Assembly (NCBI RefSeq): GCF_014651915.1
Contig: NZ_BMXU01000001.1
Span: 1,054,001-1,118,000, forward strand
Length of the DNA stretch: 64,000 nucleotides
Direction: 5' to 3'
From: Parvularcula lutaonensis
GTDB lineage: Bacteria > Pseudomonadota > Alphaproteobacteria > Caulobacterales > Parvularculaceae
Of this stretch, positions 1-9,086 are shown piece by piece; positions within the stretch are counted from its first letter, which is position 1; each line of letters opens with the position of its first letter. A program made the translations under genes and the position numbers. Under the pieces are notes generated by a model. It had not been told where the DNA came from. It searched no databases and saw only the letters and a list, made by a program, of their open reading frames with translations.

Positions 1-2
1 GC

Positions 3-1397
3 ATCATCAGGAACCAGGTCCTGCTCGCCGTACCGCTCTTTGTGCTGATGGGCGTGATCCTCGAACGCGCCAAGGTGGCCGAGGAGCTGCTCGAGACCAC
101 GGCCCGCCTGTTCGGCCCGATGCCGGGGGGCCTCGGCATCGGCGTGATGCTCGTCGGTGCTCTGCTGGCCGCCTCCACCGGCATTGTCGGCGCGACGGTC
201 GTCACCATGGGCCTTCTCAGCCTGCCAACGATGCTCCAGCGCGGCTATTCGCCAGCCCTCTCGTCAGGGTCGATCGCAGCGGCGGGCACGCTGGGCCAGG
301 TCATCCCGCCGTCGATCGTCCTCATCCTCCTGGGCGACGTGATGTCAAACGCCTATCAGGAAGCACAGATCAGCCAGGGCATCTTCTCGCCCGAGCCGAT
401 CTCCGTGGGCGACCTTTTTGCAGGCGCTCTCATTCCGGGGCTCGTCCTTGTCGTCCTCTATCTTGCCTATCTGGGCATTGTTGCGGTGGTGAAGCCGTCA
501 GCCAGCCCTGCCGTGCCGAGCGAGGACCGCTATGATTTCCGCGAGGGCGTGGCAGCGGCAATCAAGACCCTGCCCGCGCCGCTCCTCCTCATCATCGCTG
601 TGCTCGGCTCGATCCTGACAGGGGCGGCGACCGCAACCGAAGCCTCCGCCATCGGCGCGGCGGGCGCGTTCCTCATTGCAGGCAGCAAGAAGCGCATCGC
701 CGACGGTCTGCCGCGAACGCTCGCCATCGCTGGCATCGGCGCCAGCGTCGTCCTCATCCTCCTGGCCGACAATTTCGACCTGCGCCTTGGACGGAAAGCC
801 TCTGCTGCTGATACCGCGGCGATCTGGGCCGCAATGGCCGCCACCGGCGTTCTCATGGCGGGCCTCGCAGCAAGCCTGTGGAGCGTCTCGAAAGAGCTTC
901 TCTGGCCGATGCTGAGCCGGACCACCGAAGTTACCTCCATGGTCTTCACCATTCTCATCGGCGCGGCGCTCTTCAGCCTCGTCTTCCGGGGGCTCGGCGG
1001 TGACGAGACCGTCGCGGCGGCGCTGCAATCCGCGCCGGGCGGGGTCTTCGGCGCTCTTGTCATGGTGATGGTCGTGATGTTCCTCCTCGGCTTCTTCCTT
1101 GATTTCATCGAGATCACGCTTGTCGTGGTGCCTTTGGTCGCCCCGCCGCTCTTGATGGCAGGGGTTGATCCGGTGTGGCTCGGCGTGCTGATGGCCGTGA
1201 ACCTGCAGACCAGCTTCCTAACGCCGCCCTTCGGCTTCGCGCTCTTCTACCTGCGCGGGGTGGCCCCGCCGGAGCTGCCGACAGCCGCGATCTACCGCGG
1301 CGCACTGCCCTTTGTGGCGATCCAGATCGCCATGCTAATTCTACTGGCGCTGCTGCCGAGCCTTGCGACGTGGCTACCGGAGCGCATCTACGGCTAG
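3..1397 (+). CDS. TRAP transporter large permease (DctM family), 5' partial
   Basis: Integral membrane subunit of a tripartite ATP-independent periplasmic transporter, which imports organic acids or similar solutes using a cation gradient. The frame is open from the left edge, so the N-terminus lies outside the window. The GTG at 42 is internal, because the codons before it already read as a DctM helix (IIRNQVLLAVPLF). About ten hydrophobic segments are visible, together with the family signature GTLGQVIPPSIVLILLGD near the start. A long central insertion (about codons 215-290) points to the mannitol/chloroaromatic-type subgroup of long large permeases. The substrate cannot be read from this subunit. 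The small permease and binding protein should lie upstream, outside the window. Confidence 0.93.
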   Translation: MIRNQVLLAVPLFVLMGVILERAKVAEELLETTARLFGPMPGGLGIGVMLVGALLAASTGIVGATVVTMGLLSLPTMLQRGYSPALSSGSIAAAGTLGQVIPPSIVLILLGDVMSNAYQEAQISQGIFSPEPISVGDLFAGALIPGLVLVVLYLAYLGIVAVVKPSASPAVPSEDRYDFREGVAAAIKTLPAPLLLIIAVLGSILTGAATATEASAIGAAGAFLIAGSKKRIADGLPRTLAIAGIGASVVLILLADNFDLRLGRKASAADTAAIWAAMAATGVLMAGLAASLWSVSKELLWPMLSRTTEVTSMVFTILIGAALFSLVFRGLGGDETVAAALQSAPGGVFGALVMVMVVMFLLGFFLDFIEITLVVVPLVAPPLLMAGVDPVWLGVLMAVNLQTSFLTPPFGFALFYLRGVAPPELPTAAIYRGALPFVAIQIAMLILLALLPSLATWLPERIYG

Positions 1398-1421
1398 CGC
1401 CAACCGACGCGGAGAGACCCG

Positions 1422-3242
1422 ATGTTCCAGACCTTTGATTCCGTTTCCGACAAGAGCTTCGGCGCGAAGCACCTGCCGCTCCTCCGTGCACGCCTCAAGG
1501 AGATCGGCCTCGACGGGTTCCTTGTTCCGCACGAGGACGAATATCTCAACGAGTACCTGCCGGACAATGCGGAGCGTCTTGCGTGGCTCACGGGCTTTTC
1601 CGGCTCGGCCGGGTCCGCGATTGTCCTCACCGACAAAGCGGCCGCCTTCTCCGACGGCCGCTATGCCGTCCAGCTCCCGCAGCAGGTGGACGAGGACCTC
1701 TTCGAGCTGAAGATGACCCATGAGACGAAGCCCGAGGACTGGCTTCGCGAGAACGCACCCGCCGGAACCAGGATCGGCTATGACCCGCTCCTCTTCTCCG
1801 AAAGCGCGCTCAAGCCCTTCCAGACCGCCGCGGTGAAAAAGGGCTTCACCCTGGTCCCAGTGCGTCCGAATCCGATCGACGAAGTCTGGAAAGACCGTCC
1901 AGACGCTCCCGCAGCCCTCATCCATCCGCACCCGATCGAATTCGCCGGGGAAGACCACGCCGCCAAGCGCGCACGCATCGGCAGGGACGTGGCGGAAGCG
2001 CAAGCCGACGTTGCGCTTCTCACCTCGCCGTCCTCCCTCGCATGGCTCTTCAACATCCGCGGCGGCGACGTGCACGCAGCGCCCCTTCCGCTCGGCCGAG
2101 CCCTGATCTTCGCTGACGGAAGAGCGGAACTCTTCGTGCATCCCGACAAGGTCTCGGCGGAGCTGCCTTCCCATCTTGGCGATGAGGTCGCGCTTCACGC
2201 CGAGGACGAGATCGACACCCGGCTCGAAGCGCTTGCGAAAGAGGGCAAGCGCGTCCTCGTCGATACCGGGCTGACCCCCGTCCATTACATCGACCTTGTC
2301 GAAAAGGCAGGAGGCTCGGTCGTACGCGATGTCGATCCCGTTGCCCTGCCCCGCGCCATCAAGAACGCCGCCGAGAAGGAAGGCGCACGCCAGGCCCATA
2401 TTCGTGACGGTGCGGCTGTCGTCCGTTTCCTCCGCTGGCTGAGCATCGAGGCTCCGAAAGGCACGGTCAGCGAGATCGACGCCGCGAAGAAGCTGGAAGG
2501 CTTCCGCATCGAAACCGGCAAGCTCAAGGATATCAGCTTCGATACCATCACCGGCTCTGGCCCCCATGGCGCCATGGCGCACTATCGCGTCACCACCGAG
2601 ACCGACCGCAAGCTCCAGCCGGGCGAGCTCTTCCTCGTCGATTCAGGTGGTCAGTACGAAGATGGAACCACCGACATCACCCGCGTCGCTGCCATCGGCA
2701 AGCCTTCCGAGGAGATGCGCGAGCGCTACACGCTCGTTCTCAAGGGCCATATCGCATTGGGCATGGCGCGCTTCCCCAAAGGCACTTCGGGCCATGCCCT
2801 CGACGCCATCGCGCGCCTTCCGATGTGGAAGGCCGGTTTCGACTACGACCACGGCACGGGCCACGGGGTCGGAAGCTTTCTCTCCGTCCACGAAGGGCCG
2901 ATGCGCATCTCGAAGGCACCCAACGCCGTGGCCCTGGAACCAGGGATGATCCTTTCGAACGAGCCCGGCTATTACAAGGCCGGCCATTACGGCATTCGGA
3001 TCGAGAATCTCGTGCTCGTCACCGAGGCCACCCCGATCGAGGGTGGCGAGCGCCCGATGATGGGCTTCGAGAACCTGACCATGTGCCCCTTAGAGCGTGA
3101 GCTGATTGTCACCGACATGCTCACCGCTGACGAGCGGCGCTGGGTCGATCAGTACCATGCCGAAGTCCTTGCGAAGCTGAAGCCCCTTCTCGGTGCTGAT
3201 GATGCAGCCTGGCTCGAGGGTCGTTGCGCTCCGCTCGACTGA
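1422..3242 (+). CDS. pepP: Xaa-Pro aminopeptidase, three-domain aminopeptidase P
   Basis: Cytoplasmic metallopeptidase that removes the N-terminal residue when proline is second. At 606 residues it matches the long, eukaryotic-like APP1 form (two creatinase-type N-terminal domains plus the pita-bread catalytic domain) rather than the 440-residue E. coli PepP. The catalytic domain fills about residues 310-560. Metal ligands are visible: two Asp in DSGGQYEDGTTDITR (about 407-420), His in GTGHGVG (about 482), Glu in SNEPGYY (about 513) and Glu in RIENL (about 528). The start ATG lies 24 bp after the TRAP permease stop and has a GGAGAG ribosome site. It may be co-transcribed with the transporter, although the functions have no obvious link. 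Confidence 0.95.
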   Translation: MFQTFDSVSDKSFGAKHLPLLRARLKEIGLDGFLVPHEDEYLNEYLPDNAERLAWLTGFSGSAGSAIVLTDKAAAFSDGRYAVQLPQQVDEDLFELKMTHETKPEDWLRENAPAGTRIGYDPLLFSESALKPFQTAAVKKGFTLVPVRPNPIDEVWKDRPDAPAALIHPHPIEFAGEDHAAKRARIGRDVAEAQADVALLTSPSSLAWLFNIRGGDVHAAPLPLGRALIFADGRAELFVHPDKVSAELPSHLGDEVALHAEDEIDTRLEALAKEGKRVLVDTGLTPVHYIDLVEKAGGSVVRDVDPVALPRAIKNAAEKEGARQAHIRDGAAVVRFLRWLSIEAPKGTVSEIDAAKKLEGFRIETGKLKDISFDTITGSGPHGAMAHYRVTTETDRKLQPGELFLVDSGGQYEDGTTDITRVAAIGKPSEEMRERYTLVLKGHIALGMARFPKGTSGHALDAIARLPMWKAGFDYDHGTGHGVGSFLSVHEGPMRISKAPNAVALEPGMILSNEPGYYKAGHYGIRIENLVLVTEATPIEGGERPMMGFENLTMCPLERELIVTDMLTADERRWVDQYHAEVLAKLKPLLGADDAAWLEGRCAPLD

Positions 3243-3636
3243 GCTCGGTTGTCGCCAGAAGACGTTTTCCGTCGCCATCATCGGCTGGGCTCTTCGTCAT
3301 CGTCGCGGCCATGACGAGACCGTAGAACGGGTCGAGCGCTCCAGCCCCGCGCAGGGCTGCCTGCCTTGGAGGTCATGACCAACACCGTGCGGCACCCTTT
3401 CGACGGAAGGGACACAGATCCGCCTGAGGCATCTTTCCGAAAGAGTGATACGCCGCGAAGTGATCGATGGCGGTGCCGGCTTCCGACAAAGGTCGGCTGG
3501 CCAAAGCGTAATGGGAGCGGCGCAACCATCGTGAACTCTCTGCTCGAGGGCGCAGAGGGCACAACGAACATCGCGTGAGGGGTTGCAGGAAAGACGGTCA
3601 ACGTCGATGTTCCCCTGACCGATCTGCGCGAGAAAC
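3243..3636. other. Intergenic region without a convincing gene
   Basis: These 394 bp separate pepP from the glutaminyl cyclotransferase gene. The longest open frame (3366-3578, 70 codons) is rich in Arg, Ser and Pro, has no ribosome site and resembles no family I know. No clear terminator hairpin was found. The region presumably holds the promoter of the next gene, but I could not pick a convincing -35/-10 pair. Confidence 0.5.
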
Positions 3637-4425
3637 ATGCCAATTAGCAAGCTCCTCATCACGCTCGCCCTCGCTGTCCAGGCCACCGATGCGCCCTCTC
3701 CCGCGCCGCTGACGCCTGAGATACTCGATGCCGAAGTCGTCCGCACCTACCCGCACGAAACCGATGCCTTCACCCAGGGCTTTCTCTTCGCCAACGGTGT
3801 CCTGATCGAGAGCACCGGGCTCGAAGGCGAATCGCGCCTTCGCAAGCTTAGCATCAAGACGGGCAAGCCAGTGCAGGAGATCCACCTGCCATCGGATGTC
3901 TTCGGCGAAGGCACTGCTCTCGTCGGCGACAGGCTCGTCACCCTCACCTGGAAAGCGGGACAGGGCTTTGTCTTCGATCTCGAAACCCTCGAACAGGTCG
4001 GCGCCTTCACTTATGAAGGCGAAGGCTGGGGCCTGACCTATGACGGCGAACGCCTGATCATGAGCGATGGATCGGACGAGCTGCGTTTCATCGACCCGGA
4101 GACTTTCGAAGAAACGGGCCGGGTCGCAGTCACGCTATCCGGCCAGCCGCTCAGGAACCTCAACGAGCTCGAATTCGTGGACGGAAAGGTCTGGGCGAAT
4201 ATCTACTTCCAGGACTTCCTTGTGCGGATTGATCCTGAAACAGGCGTCGTGGACCAGATCGCCGACCTGCGGGCGCTTTTCCCGCGGGACCTTCGCGAGG
4301 AGCCCTTCCGAGATGTCCTCAACGGCATCGCCTACGAAGAGAATTCGGGCCGTCTTTTCGTCACTGGCAAGAATTGGCCGCAGATTTACGAGATCAACCT
4401 CCGCCCACGGACGGGAGCAGAATAG
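3637..4425 (+). CDS. Glutaminyl-peptide cyclotransferase, plant/bacterial beta-propeller type
   Basis: Exported enzyme that cyclises N-terminal glutamine of proteins to pyroglutamate. The first 20 residues form a signal peptide (MPISKLLITLALAVQATDA). The mature part has the hallmarks of the papaya-type glutamine cyclotransferase family: TYPHETDAFTQGF at about 37, IESTGLEGESRLR, ERLIMSDGSDELRFIDPET, LNELEFVDGKVWANIY and NGIAYEENSGRLFVTGK. Its 262 residues match the family. The next gene starts on the base after its stop codon, so translation is probably coupled to the MaoC gene, but I know of no pathway joining the two. Confidence 0.92.
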   Translation: MPISKLLITLALAVQATDAPSPAPLTPEILDAEVVRTYPHETDAFTQGFLFANGVLIESTGLEGESRLRKLSIKTGKPVQEIHLPSDVFGEGTALVGDRLVTLTWKAGQGFVFDLETLEQVGAFTYEGEGWGLTYDGERLIMSDGSDELRFIDPETFEETGRVAVTLSGQPLRNLNELEFVDGKVWANIYFQDFLVRIDPETGVVDQIADLRALFPRDLREEPFRDVLNGIAYEENSGRLFVTGKNWPQIYEINLRPRTGAE

Positions 4426-4884
4426 ATGCCTGGACTTTGGTTTTCAGAGTTCGAAGAAGGACAGGTCTTCGAGCACGAATGGACGCGCACGGTCACAGAG
4501 AGCGACAATATGTGGTTCTCGATGATGACCATGAACACGCAGCCGCTGCATATCGACAGGCACAAGGCCGCGGAGACGGAATTCGGTCAGCCGCTGGTCA
4601 ATTCCCTGTTCTCGCTCGGTCTTCTTGTCGGCATGACGGTGAATGACACGACGCTGAACACCACGGTCGCGAACCTGGGCATGGAGAAGGTGCGCTTCCC
4701 GGCACCGCTGTTCCACGGCGATACCGTCCGTGCCAAGACAACCGTCATCGGTGTGCGCCCTTCGAAATCCCGGCCGGGCCAAGGCATCGTGACATTCCTG
4801 CATGAACTGTTCAAGCAGGACGGCACGCTGGTCGCGAGCTGCGAACGCGCGGCCCTGATGAAGGCGAAGCCCGAAGGCGCCTAG
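4426..4884 (+). CDS. MaoC-like hotdog dehydratase
   Basis: A 152-residue single-hotdog protein of the MaoC/(R)-enoyl-CoA hydratase family. Visible features are FEEGQVFEHEWTRTVTESD at the N-terminus, the hydratase-type segment MMTMNTQPLHIDRHKA and the central GLVNS-like helix region NSLFSLGLLVGM. The conserved Asp/His pair of hydratase 2 enzymes is partly present (D47-like and H45-like positions in LHIDRH). The likely substrate is an acyl-CoA, but which one cannot be told. Its start abuts the previous stop, and its stop shares a CTAG with the convergent gene at 4881, leaving no room for a terminator between them. Confidence 0.85.
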   Translation: MPGLWFSEFEEGQVFEHEWTRTVTESDNMWFSMMTMNTQPLHIDRHKAAETEFGQPLVNSLFSLGLLVGMTVNDTTLNTTVANLGMEKVRFPAPLFHGDTVRAKTTVIGVRPSKSRPGQGIVTFLHELFKQDGTLVASCERAALMKAKPEGA

Positions 4885-6329
4885 TGCGCAGGGGAAGCGA
4901 AGGCTTCGACAACTGCGTTAAGAAGAGCCTGGACGTCCATTTCGGCTGAGGCGTTCTCTCGGCGGGTCGCCGACGGGATCGCCTTTTGCGGCAGCGGGTC
5001 GACAGTAAAAGGCTGCGGCCAGGGCAGCTTCGGGTCGAGAAGGAGCGCCTCGCCCGGCTCGAGCCGCGAGCATTCCCGCGCGATATCCGCCTCGGCGCCC
5101 TGCCCTTCTCCGAGACGGGCGATGGTTGCTGCGTGGCGGTGAAGGATGCAAAGGCTGGAGGCTTCGGCACCGTACCCCGCGGAACGCACTACGGCAAAAC
5201 GTCCGTGGACCGCGCTCAGCTCATCACGCTCCGTAAAGAGATCATCGCAGCCATCAATGGCCAGCAGGACAGGCACCCTCCCGGCGGCCTGTTCACCCAG
5301 TGTCCGCGACAAGCGCAGGATGACGCGGGCAGCCACGGGCTTGAGCGCGTCATCGACATCGCCGAGCTGGCAGACTGCCATGGGCGGGCGACCGTCGGGC
5401 AGTCGGAAAAGACGCTGGAGGATTGCCTCCGGCGTCAGGTCCTCGGCGGCCTCGCCAAAGAACAGCGCGAGCCTCTCATCGTCCCGCGCATCGCGGAGCC
5501 GCCTGAGGAGGGAGGCATAGGCATCGTGGGAAGCTGCGCCCGCCTGGCCACGCTCGCGCTCGAACGCCGCGATGAGCTGCTTCAGCGAGCGTTCGCCGGC
5601 CACTTGCGCCATGCGCAGGAAGTACCATTCGTCATCCGTCAGCGGAGTATCGAAGGCTTCGAGGCAAGCCCGCATCTCCTCAGATGTCAGGAGACCGGCA
5701 GGCAGCAGGGCTTGGTTGCAATCTACGATTGACGCTGCCCGCCCGAAACTCGCCGTGAACCGACTGTCTGCATCGAGAAACACCAGGCGCGCGGGGAAAC
5801 GCTGCCTCAGCAGCGCACGGACCACCACCGCGAGCGTTTCGCCCGTGTCCTGATCACTGTCGCCAACAATTTCGAGGCCCTCGGCCAGGAGCCGCTGGGC
5901 GTCCAGTAGCAGGCTGGTATCGCAAGTGGCGGCACCGAGCGGCACGGGTGCAGCGAAGCGGCTCTGCCACTCGCCGAGCGCCGCTTCTCGATCGAGAATG
6001 GTGGCCCGCGCTCCGACTGCAGGGCAGCATGGCTGCGGCTGCGGAATTCCCTCACAGCTCAGCCTGCCCACAAGTTCAGCTTCGATGATGACGAGCTCAA
6101 AGCTATCTGCGTCGGCATCGGCGGCGGGAGTTTCGACGCCGCGGATCACCGCGATCGCCCGCGGGTCGCCTTCGATTTCGAGATAGGTGCCAACGGTCAC
6201 GCCGGCGTCCCGCGCCCTGTCCGCAGGCATGGCGACCAGCGTATGGACAGCTGATACGGCGGCGACGACGCCGGTGGCGGATGGGCTGCGTTCTTGATTG
6301 AACGATAGCGGCTGGGGGGCTGCGTTCAC
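4881..6329 (-). CDS. HerA/FtsK-like ATPase homologue with degenerate P-loop (pseudo-ATPase)
   Basis: A 482-residue protein that follows the plan of bacterial HerA-like (DUF87) ATPases but has lost the nucleotide-binding residues. Residues about 20-90 resemble the N-terminal HAS-barrel. At 152-166 the expected Walker A GxxxxGK(S/T) reads EIVGDSDQDTGETL, without Lys. RLVFLDADSRFTASFG (181-196) sits where active homologues have the LLDPHNEY segment. VLLAIDGCDDLF (354-365) is a degraded Walker B, and CSRLEPGEALLLD (420-432) matches the family's C-terminal strand. GTG start, overlapping the upstream kinase-like gene as GTGA. The fold assignment is my alignment from memory; loss of ATPase activity is inferred. 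It probably works as a partner of the gene upstream. Confidence 0.6.
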   Translation of the reverse strand: MNAAPQPLSFNQERSPSATGVVAAVSAVHTLVAMPADRARDAGVTVGTYLEIEGDPRAIAVIRGVETPAADADADSFELVIIEAELVGRLSCEGIPQPQPCCPAVGARATILDREAALGEWQSRFAAPVPLGAATCDTSLLLDAQRLLAEGLEIVGDSDQDTGETLAVVVRALLRQRFPARLVFLDADSRFTASFGRAASIVDCNQALLPAGLLTSEEMRACLEAFDTPLTDDEWYFLRMAQVAGERSLKQLIAAFERERGQAGAASHDAYASLLRRLRDARDDERLALFFGEAAEDLTPEAILQRLFRLPDGRPPMAVCQLGDVDDALKPVAARVILRLSRTLGEQAAGRVPVLLAIDGCDDLFTERDELSAVHGRFAVVRSAGYGAEASSLCILHRHAATIARLGEGQGAEADIARECSRLEPGEALLLDPKLPWPQPFTVDPLPQKAIPSATRRENASAEMDVQALLNAVVEAFASPAH

Positions 6330-7081
6330 GCGGCTTTCTCCTGAACGGTTCCGGGAAGCGCCAGCACCAGCGCAGGCCCATCATCGAGCTCGATTTCGTC
6401 AAGGCGCAGGTCGGCCCGCATCAGGTCAGTACGCAGCGACCGGAGGACTGAGAGCGGCAGCCCTGCACGACCCGAAAGAAGCTGAAAGGTAATAAGGACA
6501 TCGCTCCCATGCCGCCCGCCCGAAGTGACCGACAGGCCAACCGCGCGGCGTTCGCCGCCGTCGACACAGAAGGCAGCGAAGACGCGCTGCAGGGCCCGGT
6601 AGAGGTCTCGACTCGGCAGCGTGGTGGCGGGCAGCTCGTCGTCGATTTCGACGCGGCCGACGAACAGCGCGTTGGCATGCTCCTGCAGCAGGCGCCGGAG
6701 GATTGGCAGCGGGTCCGTCCCTGGCGCGCGCTCCTCGACGGGTCGTGGCGCGTACGCCGCCGCCTCGAGAATCGCGTCGATCTGCTCGCGTAGATTCTCC
6801 GCGGACTGAAGGACATGATCGAGATACTCTTTCGCCTTCTCGGCGGGAAGATCTGGGTTCTCACGGACCATCCCGGTGAAACCGGTGATGTGATTGAGCG
6901 GTGTACGGAGTTCGTGGTTGAGTCCGGAGAGGAACGCGGCCTTGGAAGCTTTCGCCTGTTCCGCATCGAGCTTGGCTGCGGCAGCCTCGCTCTGTGCCAG
7001 TCGCAGAGCCCGGCGCGCGGCATAGCTCTTCGCGTATTCGCGAAGGTAGCCCGCGCCGGAGGTGCCGATCGTGCGCCGCAT
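6326..7081 (-). CDS. Histidine kinase-like protein with intact H-box but no ATP-binding motifs
   Basis: A 251-residue soluble protein. Residues about 22-48 form an Ala-rich coiled coil, followed by a HisKA dimerisation/phosphotransfer helix with the H-box FLSGLNHELRTPLNHI (His56). The C-terminal half aligns by position with a HATPase_c domain and ends in the typical ALVLALPG strand, but the N-box asparagine reads AAF and the DxGxG and GxG boxes are absent. It should not bind ATP, so it may act as a phosphotransferase, phosphatase or scaffold. The ATG at 7081 has the ribosome site GAAAGGGG; an upstream TTG at 7132 is less likely. No membrane segment is present. It is translationally coupled to the HerA-like gene. 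Confidence 0.75.
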   Translation of the reverse strand: MRRTIGTSGAGYLREYAKSYAARRALRLAQSEAAAAKLDAEQAKASKAAFLSGLNHELRTPLNHITGFTGMVRENPDLPAEKAKEYLDHVLQSAENLREQIDAILEAAAYAPRPVEERAPGTDPLPILRRLLQEHANALFVGRVEIDDELPATTLPSRDLYRALQRVFAAFCVDGGERRAVGLSVTSGGRHGSDVLITFQLLSGRAGLPLSVLRSLRTDLMRADLRLDEIELDDGPALVLALPGTVQEKAA

Positions 7082-7145
7082 GCCGCCCCTTTCACATTCC
7101 CCGCGGGAACGCGTTAGGACTACGTGCGTCAAGCTTAACCGGTGG

Positions 7146-9041
7146 TTAATCCAAAGACTCGCCGACCTTATCCAGTGCCTCTTCCTTGGCTTTCTCGATC
7201 GCGTCCGGCTTTTCCTCCTTGGGCGTTTCGTCCCCTTTCGTCCGGTTCAGGACAGAAGGGGGCACATAAGCGAGGACCCGGTCTCCCGGCTTCAACTGGA
7301 AAGGCCGGTCGGAGCTCACGAACTGCAGTTGACCGTCGCGCTCGATCATGACGATGACACTTTCCTCGCCGATGGCTTCGAGGAACTCCTCCGGGCCGTA
7401 ACTGTCGGAGATCCGCGTCAACTGGAAGCCCCAGCCGTTGTAATGGCGCTGCATCAGCTCATCGAGGCTAAGCGGTTTCGACAGAAGCGGCCGCCCCTGC
7501 AGGGCATAGGACACCGCACGCCGGTGCTCGCCGACGCCTTTCGGAGAAGATAGCTGGAACGTCCGTGAACGGTCCATTTCATGGGCAAGGTCAGTGCAGA
7601 CCAGGGCATTGTGGCTTTCGTTCGGACCGACGGCGAGCAACGTGTTGTAGCGCCCGAACTCGATGTGATGATCGGAGACCTCGGACAGGATCTCGCCATA
7701 GAATGTGTCGAGCCCCCTGTTCCGCGCCGGCCGCAAGGCGCGGTAGCTCGAATCGGCGATCAGGACGGGAACGTCCAGTTCTCTGAGCTTCTCTCCCAAA
7801 GCTGCGGACCAGGCCGAGCCGCCAACGATCAGGACGCCGGGCCGGCCCGTATGGGCCAGGCCCATCCGCTTCGCCAAGGGCCCGATGGTAAAGCCGTGTG
7901 CCACCACTGTGGCGAAGACCATGGCGAAAGCCAGCGGGACCATCTTCTGGCCGTCCATGTAGCCAAGCTCCACCATTTTGGCCGCGAAGAGCCCGGAGAC
8001 GGCGACGGCGACGATACCCCGCGGCGCAATCCAGCCAATCAGCAACCGCTCCTTCCACGTGATCGGGGTGCCGATGAGGGACAGGATCACGGAAGCCGGG
8101 CGGACGATGAACAGCATGGCAATGACGTACAGCGCATCGGACCAGGTGAGGCTGAACAGGATTTCCGGCGTCAGGTTGGCCGTCAGCATGACGAAAACGC
8201 CGGAGACGAACATCACCGCGATGTTCTCCTTGAACTGACGAAGCTGGTTGATGCTTGGCAGCTTGGCATTGGCGATGGTGACACCCATCGCGGTCACCGC
8301 TAGCAGCCCGCCCTCTTCCTGCAGCGCATTGGCTAGCGCGAAACAGACCAGAACCGTCGACAGCAGCACCGGTGTCTTCAGGAATTCCGGCACCCAGCCA
8401 TTGCGGAAACTGCGGGCGATGAACAGGCCCAGGACAATGCCAAGAACCGTCGACAGGACTGATCCGAGAAGGAGGCTGCCCGTGACTTGGAAAGGCGAAA
8501 GCCCGCCTGCTGCCGGATCGGTGAGGTGCAGCACCTCGAAGACAAAAACAGCGAGCAGCGCGCCGATCGGATCGTTGACGATGCCCTCCCACCGAAGGAG
8601 CGTTGCAGGCCGGCTTGAAAGTTTGGCCTGACGCAGCAGCGGCATGATGACCGTCGGTCCGGTGACCACCATGATGCCCGAGAAGAGAAGCGCCGTGGGC
8701 GCACTGAGCCCCGCGATCTTGTGGGCGGCGAGATAGCCGAAGATCCAGGCGAGGAAGACCCCAGGCACCACGAGGCGGCGCACGCCCTTGCCGACCTCGC
8801 GCAGCTCATCGAACCGGAGCTGCAGGCCACCTTCGAACAGGATGATACCGACCGCGATGGAGATCAGTGGACTGTAGACATCGCCGAGGATTTCCTCGGG
8901 TTTCAAAACCCCCATCACGGGACCAAGAATGATCCCCGCGATCGCCATCAGCACGATGGCAGGAAGGTTCAGCCGCCAGGCCAACCATTGGGCGCCGATC
9001 CCGGCGAAGCCGATCAGCGTGACCGCGAAGACGATATCCAT
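7146..9041 (-). CDS. CPA1-family Na+(K+)/H+ antiporter with RCK/TrkA-C tail
   Basis: Inner-membrane cation/proton antiporter for pH and salt homeostasis. Residues 1-390 hold about 12-13 membrane helices with GIILFEGGLQL and the antiporter core GPTVIMPLLRQ...EGIVNDPIGALL, in which the ND pair is the expected ion-binding site. A Rossmann-like RCK_N domain follows (VLIVGGSAWSAALGEKL, about 405), then a TrkA-C domain (about 520-595) and a charged tail rich in Glu and Lys. The RCK glycine motif is loose (GGSAWS), which I believe is normal in this subgroup, so NAD binding is uncertain. Start ATG with GGAGAGG six bases upstream. Confidence 0.93.
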   Translation of the reverse strand: MDIVFAVTLIGFAGIGAQWLAWRLNLPAIVLMAIAGIILGPVMGVLKPEEILGDVYSPLISIAVGIILFEGGLQLRFDELREVGKGVRRLVVPGVFLAWIFGYLAAHKIAGLSAPTALLFSGIMVVTGPTVIMPLLRQAKLSSRPATLLRWEGIVNDPIGALLAVFVFEVLHLTDPAAGGLSPFQVTGSLLLGSVLSTVLGIVLGLFIARSFRNGWVPEFLKTPVLLSTVLVCFALANALQEEGGLLAVTAMGVTIANAKLPSINQLRQFKENIAVMFVSGVFVMLTANLTPEILFSLTWSDALYVIAMLFIVRPASVILSLIGTPITWKERLLIGWIAPRGIVAVAVSGLFAAKMVELGYMDGQKMVPLAFAMVFATVVAHGFTIGPLAKRMGLAHTGRPGVLIVGGSAWSAALGEKLRELDVPVLIADSSYRALRPARNRGLDTFYGEILSEVSDHHIEFGRYNTLLAVGPNESHNALVCTDLAHEMDRSRTFQLSSPKGVGEHRRAVSYALQGRPLLSKPLSLDELMQRHYNGWGFQLTRISDSYGPEEFLEAIGEESVIVMIERDGQLQFVSSDRPFQLKPGDRVLAYVPPSVLNRTKGDETPKEEKPDAIEKAKEEALDKVGESLD

Positions 9042-9086
9042 GGCCTCTCCAGGTTAGCCCGCGAGCGTGGACTGGCCTCTCAACAG

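Noticed and set aside
3366-3578. A 70-codon frame between pepP and the glutaminyl cyclotransferase gene
   Set aside because: No ribosome site, low-complexity composition and no family resemblance.
7146-9041. Degraded Rossmann motif of the antiporter RCK domain as a sign of loss of function
   Set aside because: The GGSAWS form is, as far as I recall, usual in this CPA1 subgroup, so it is not a special feature here.
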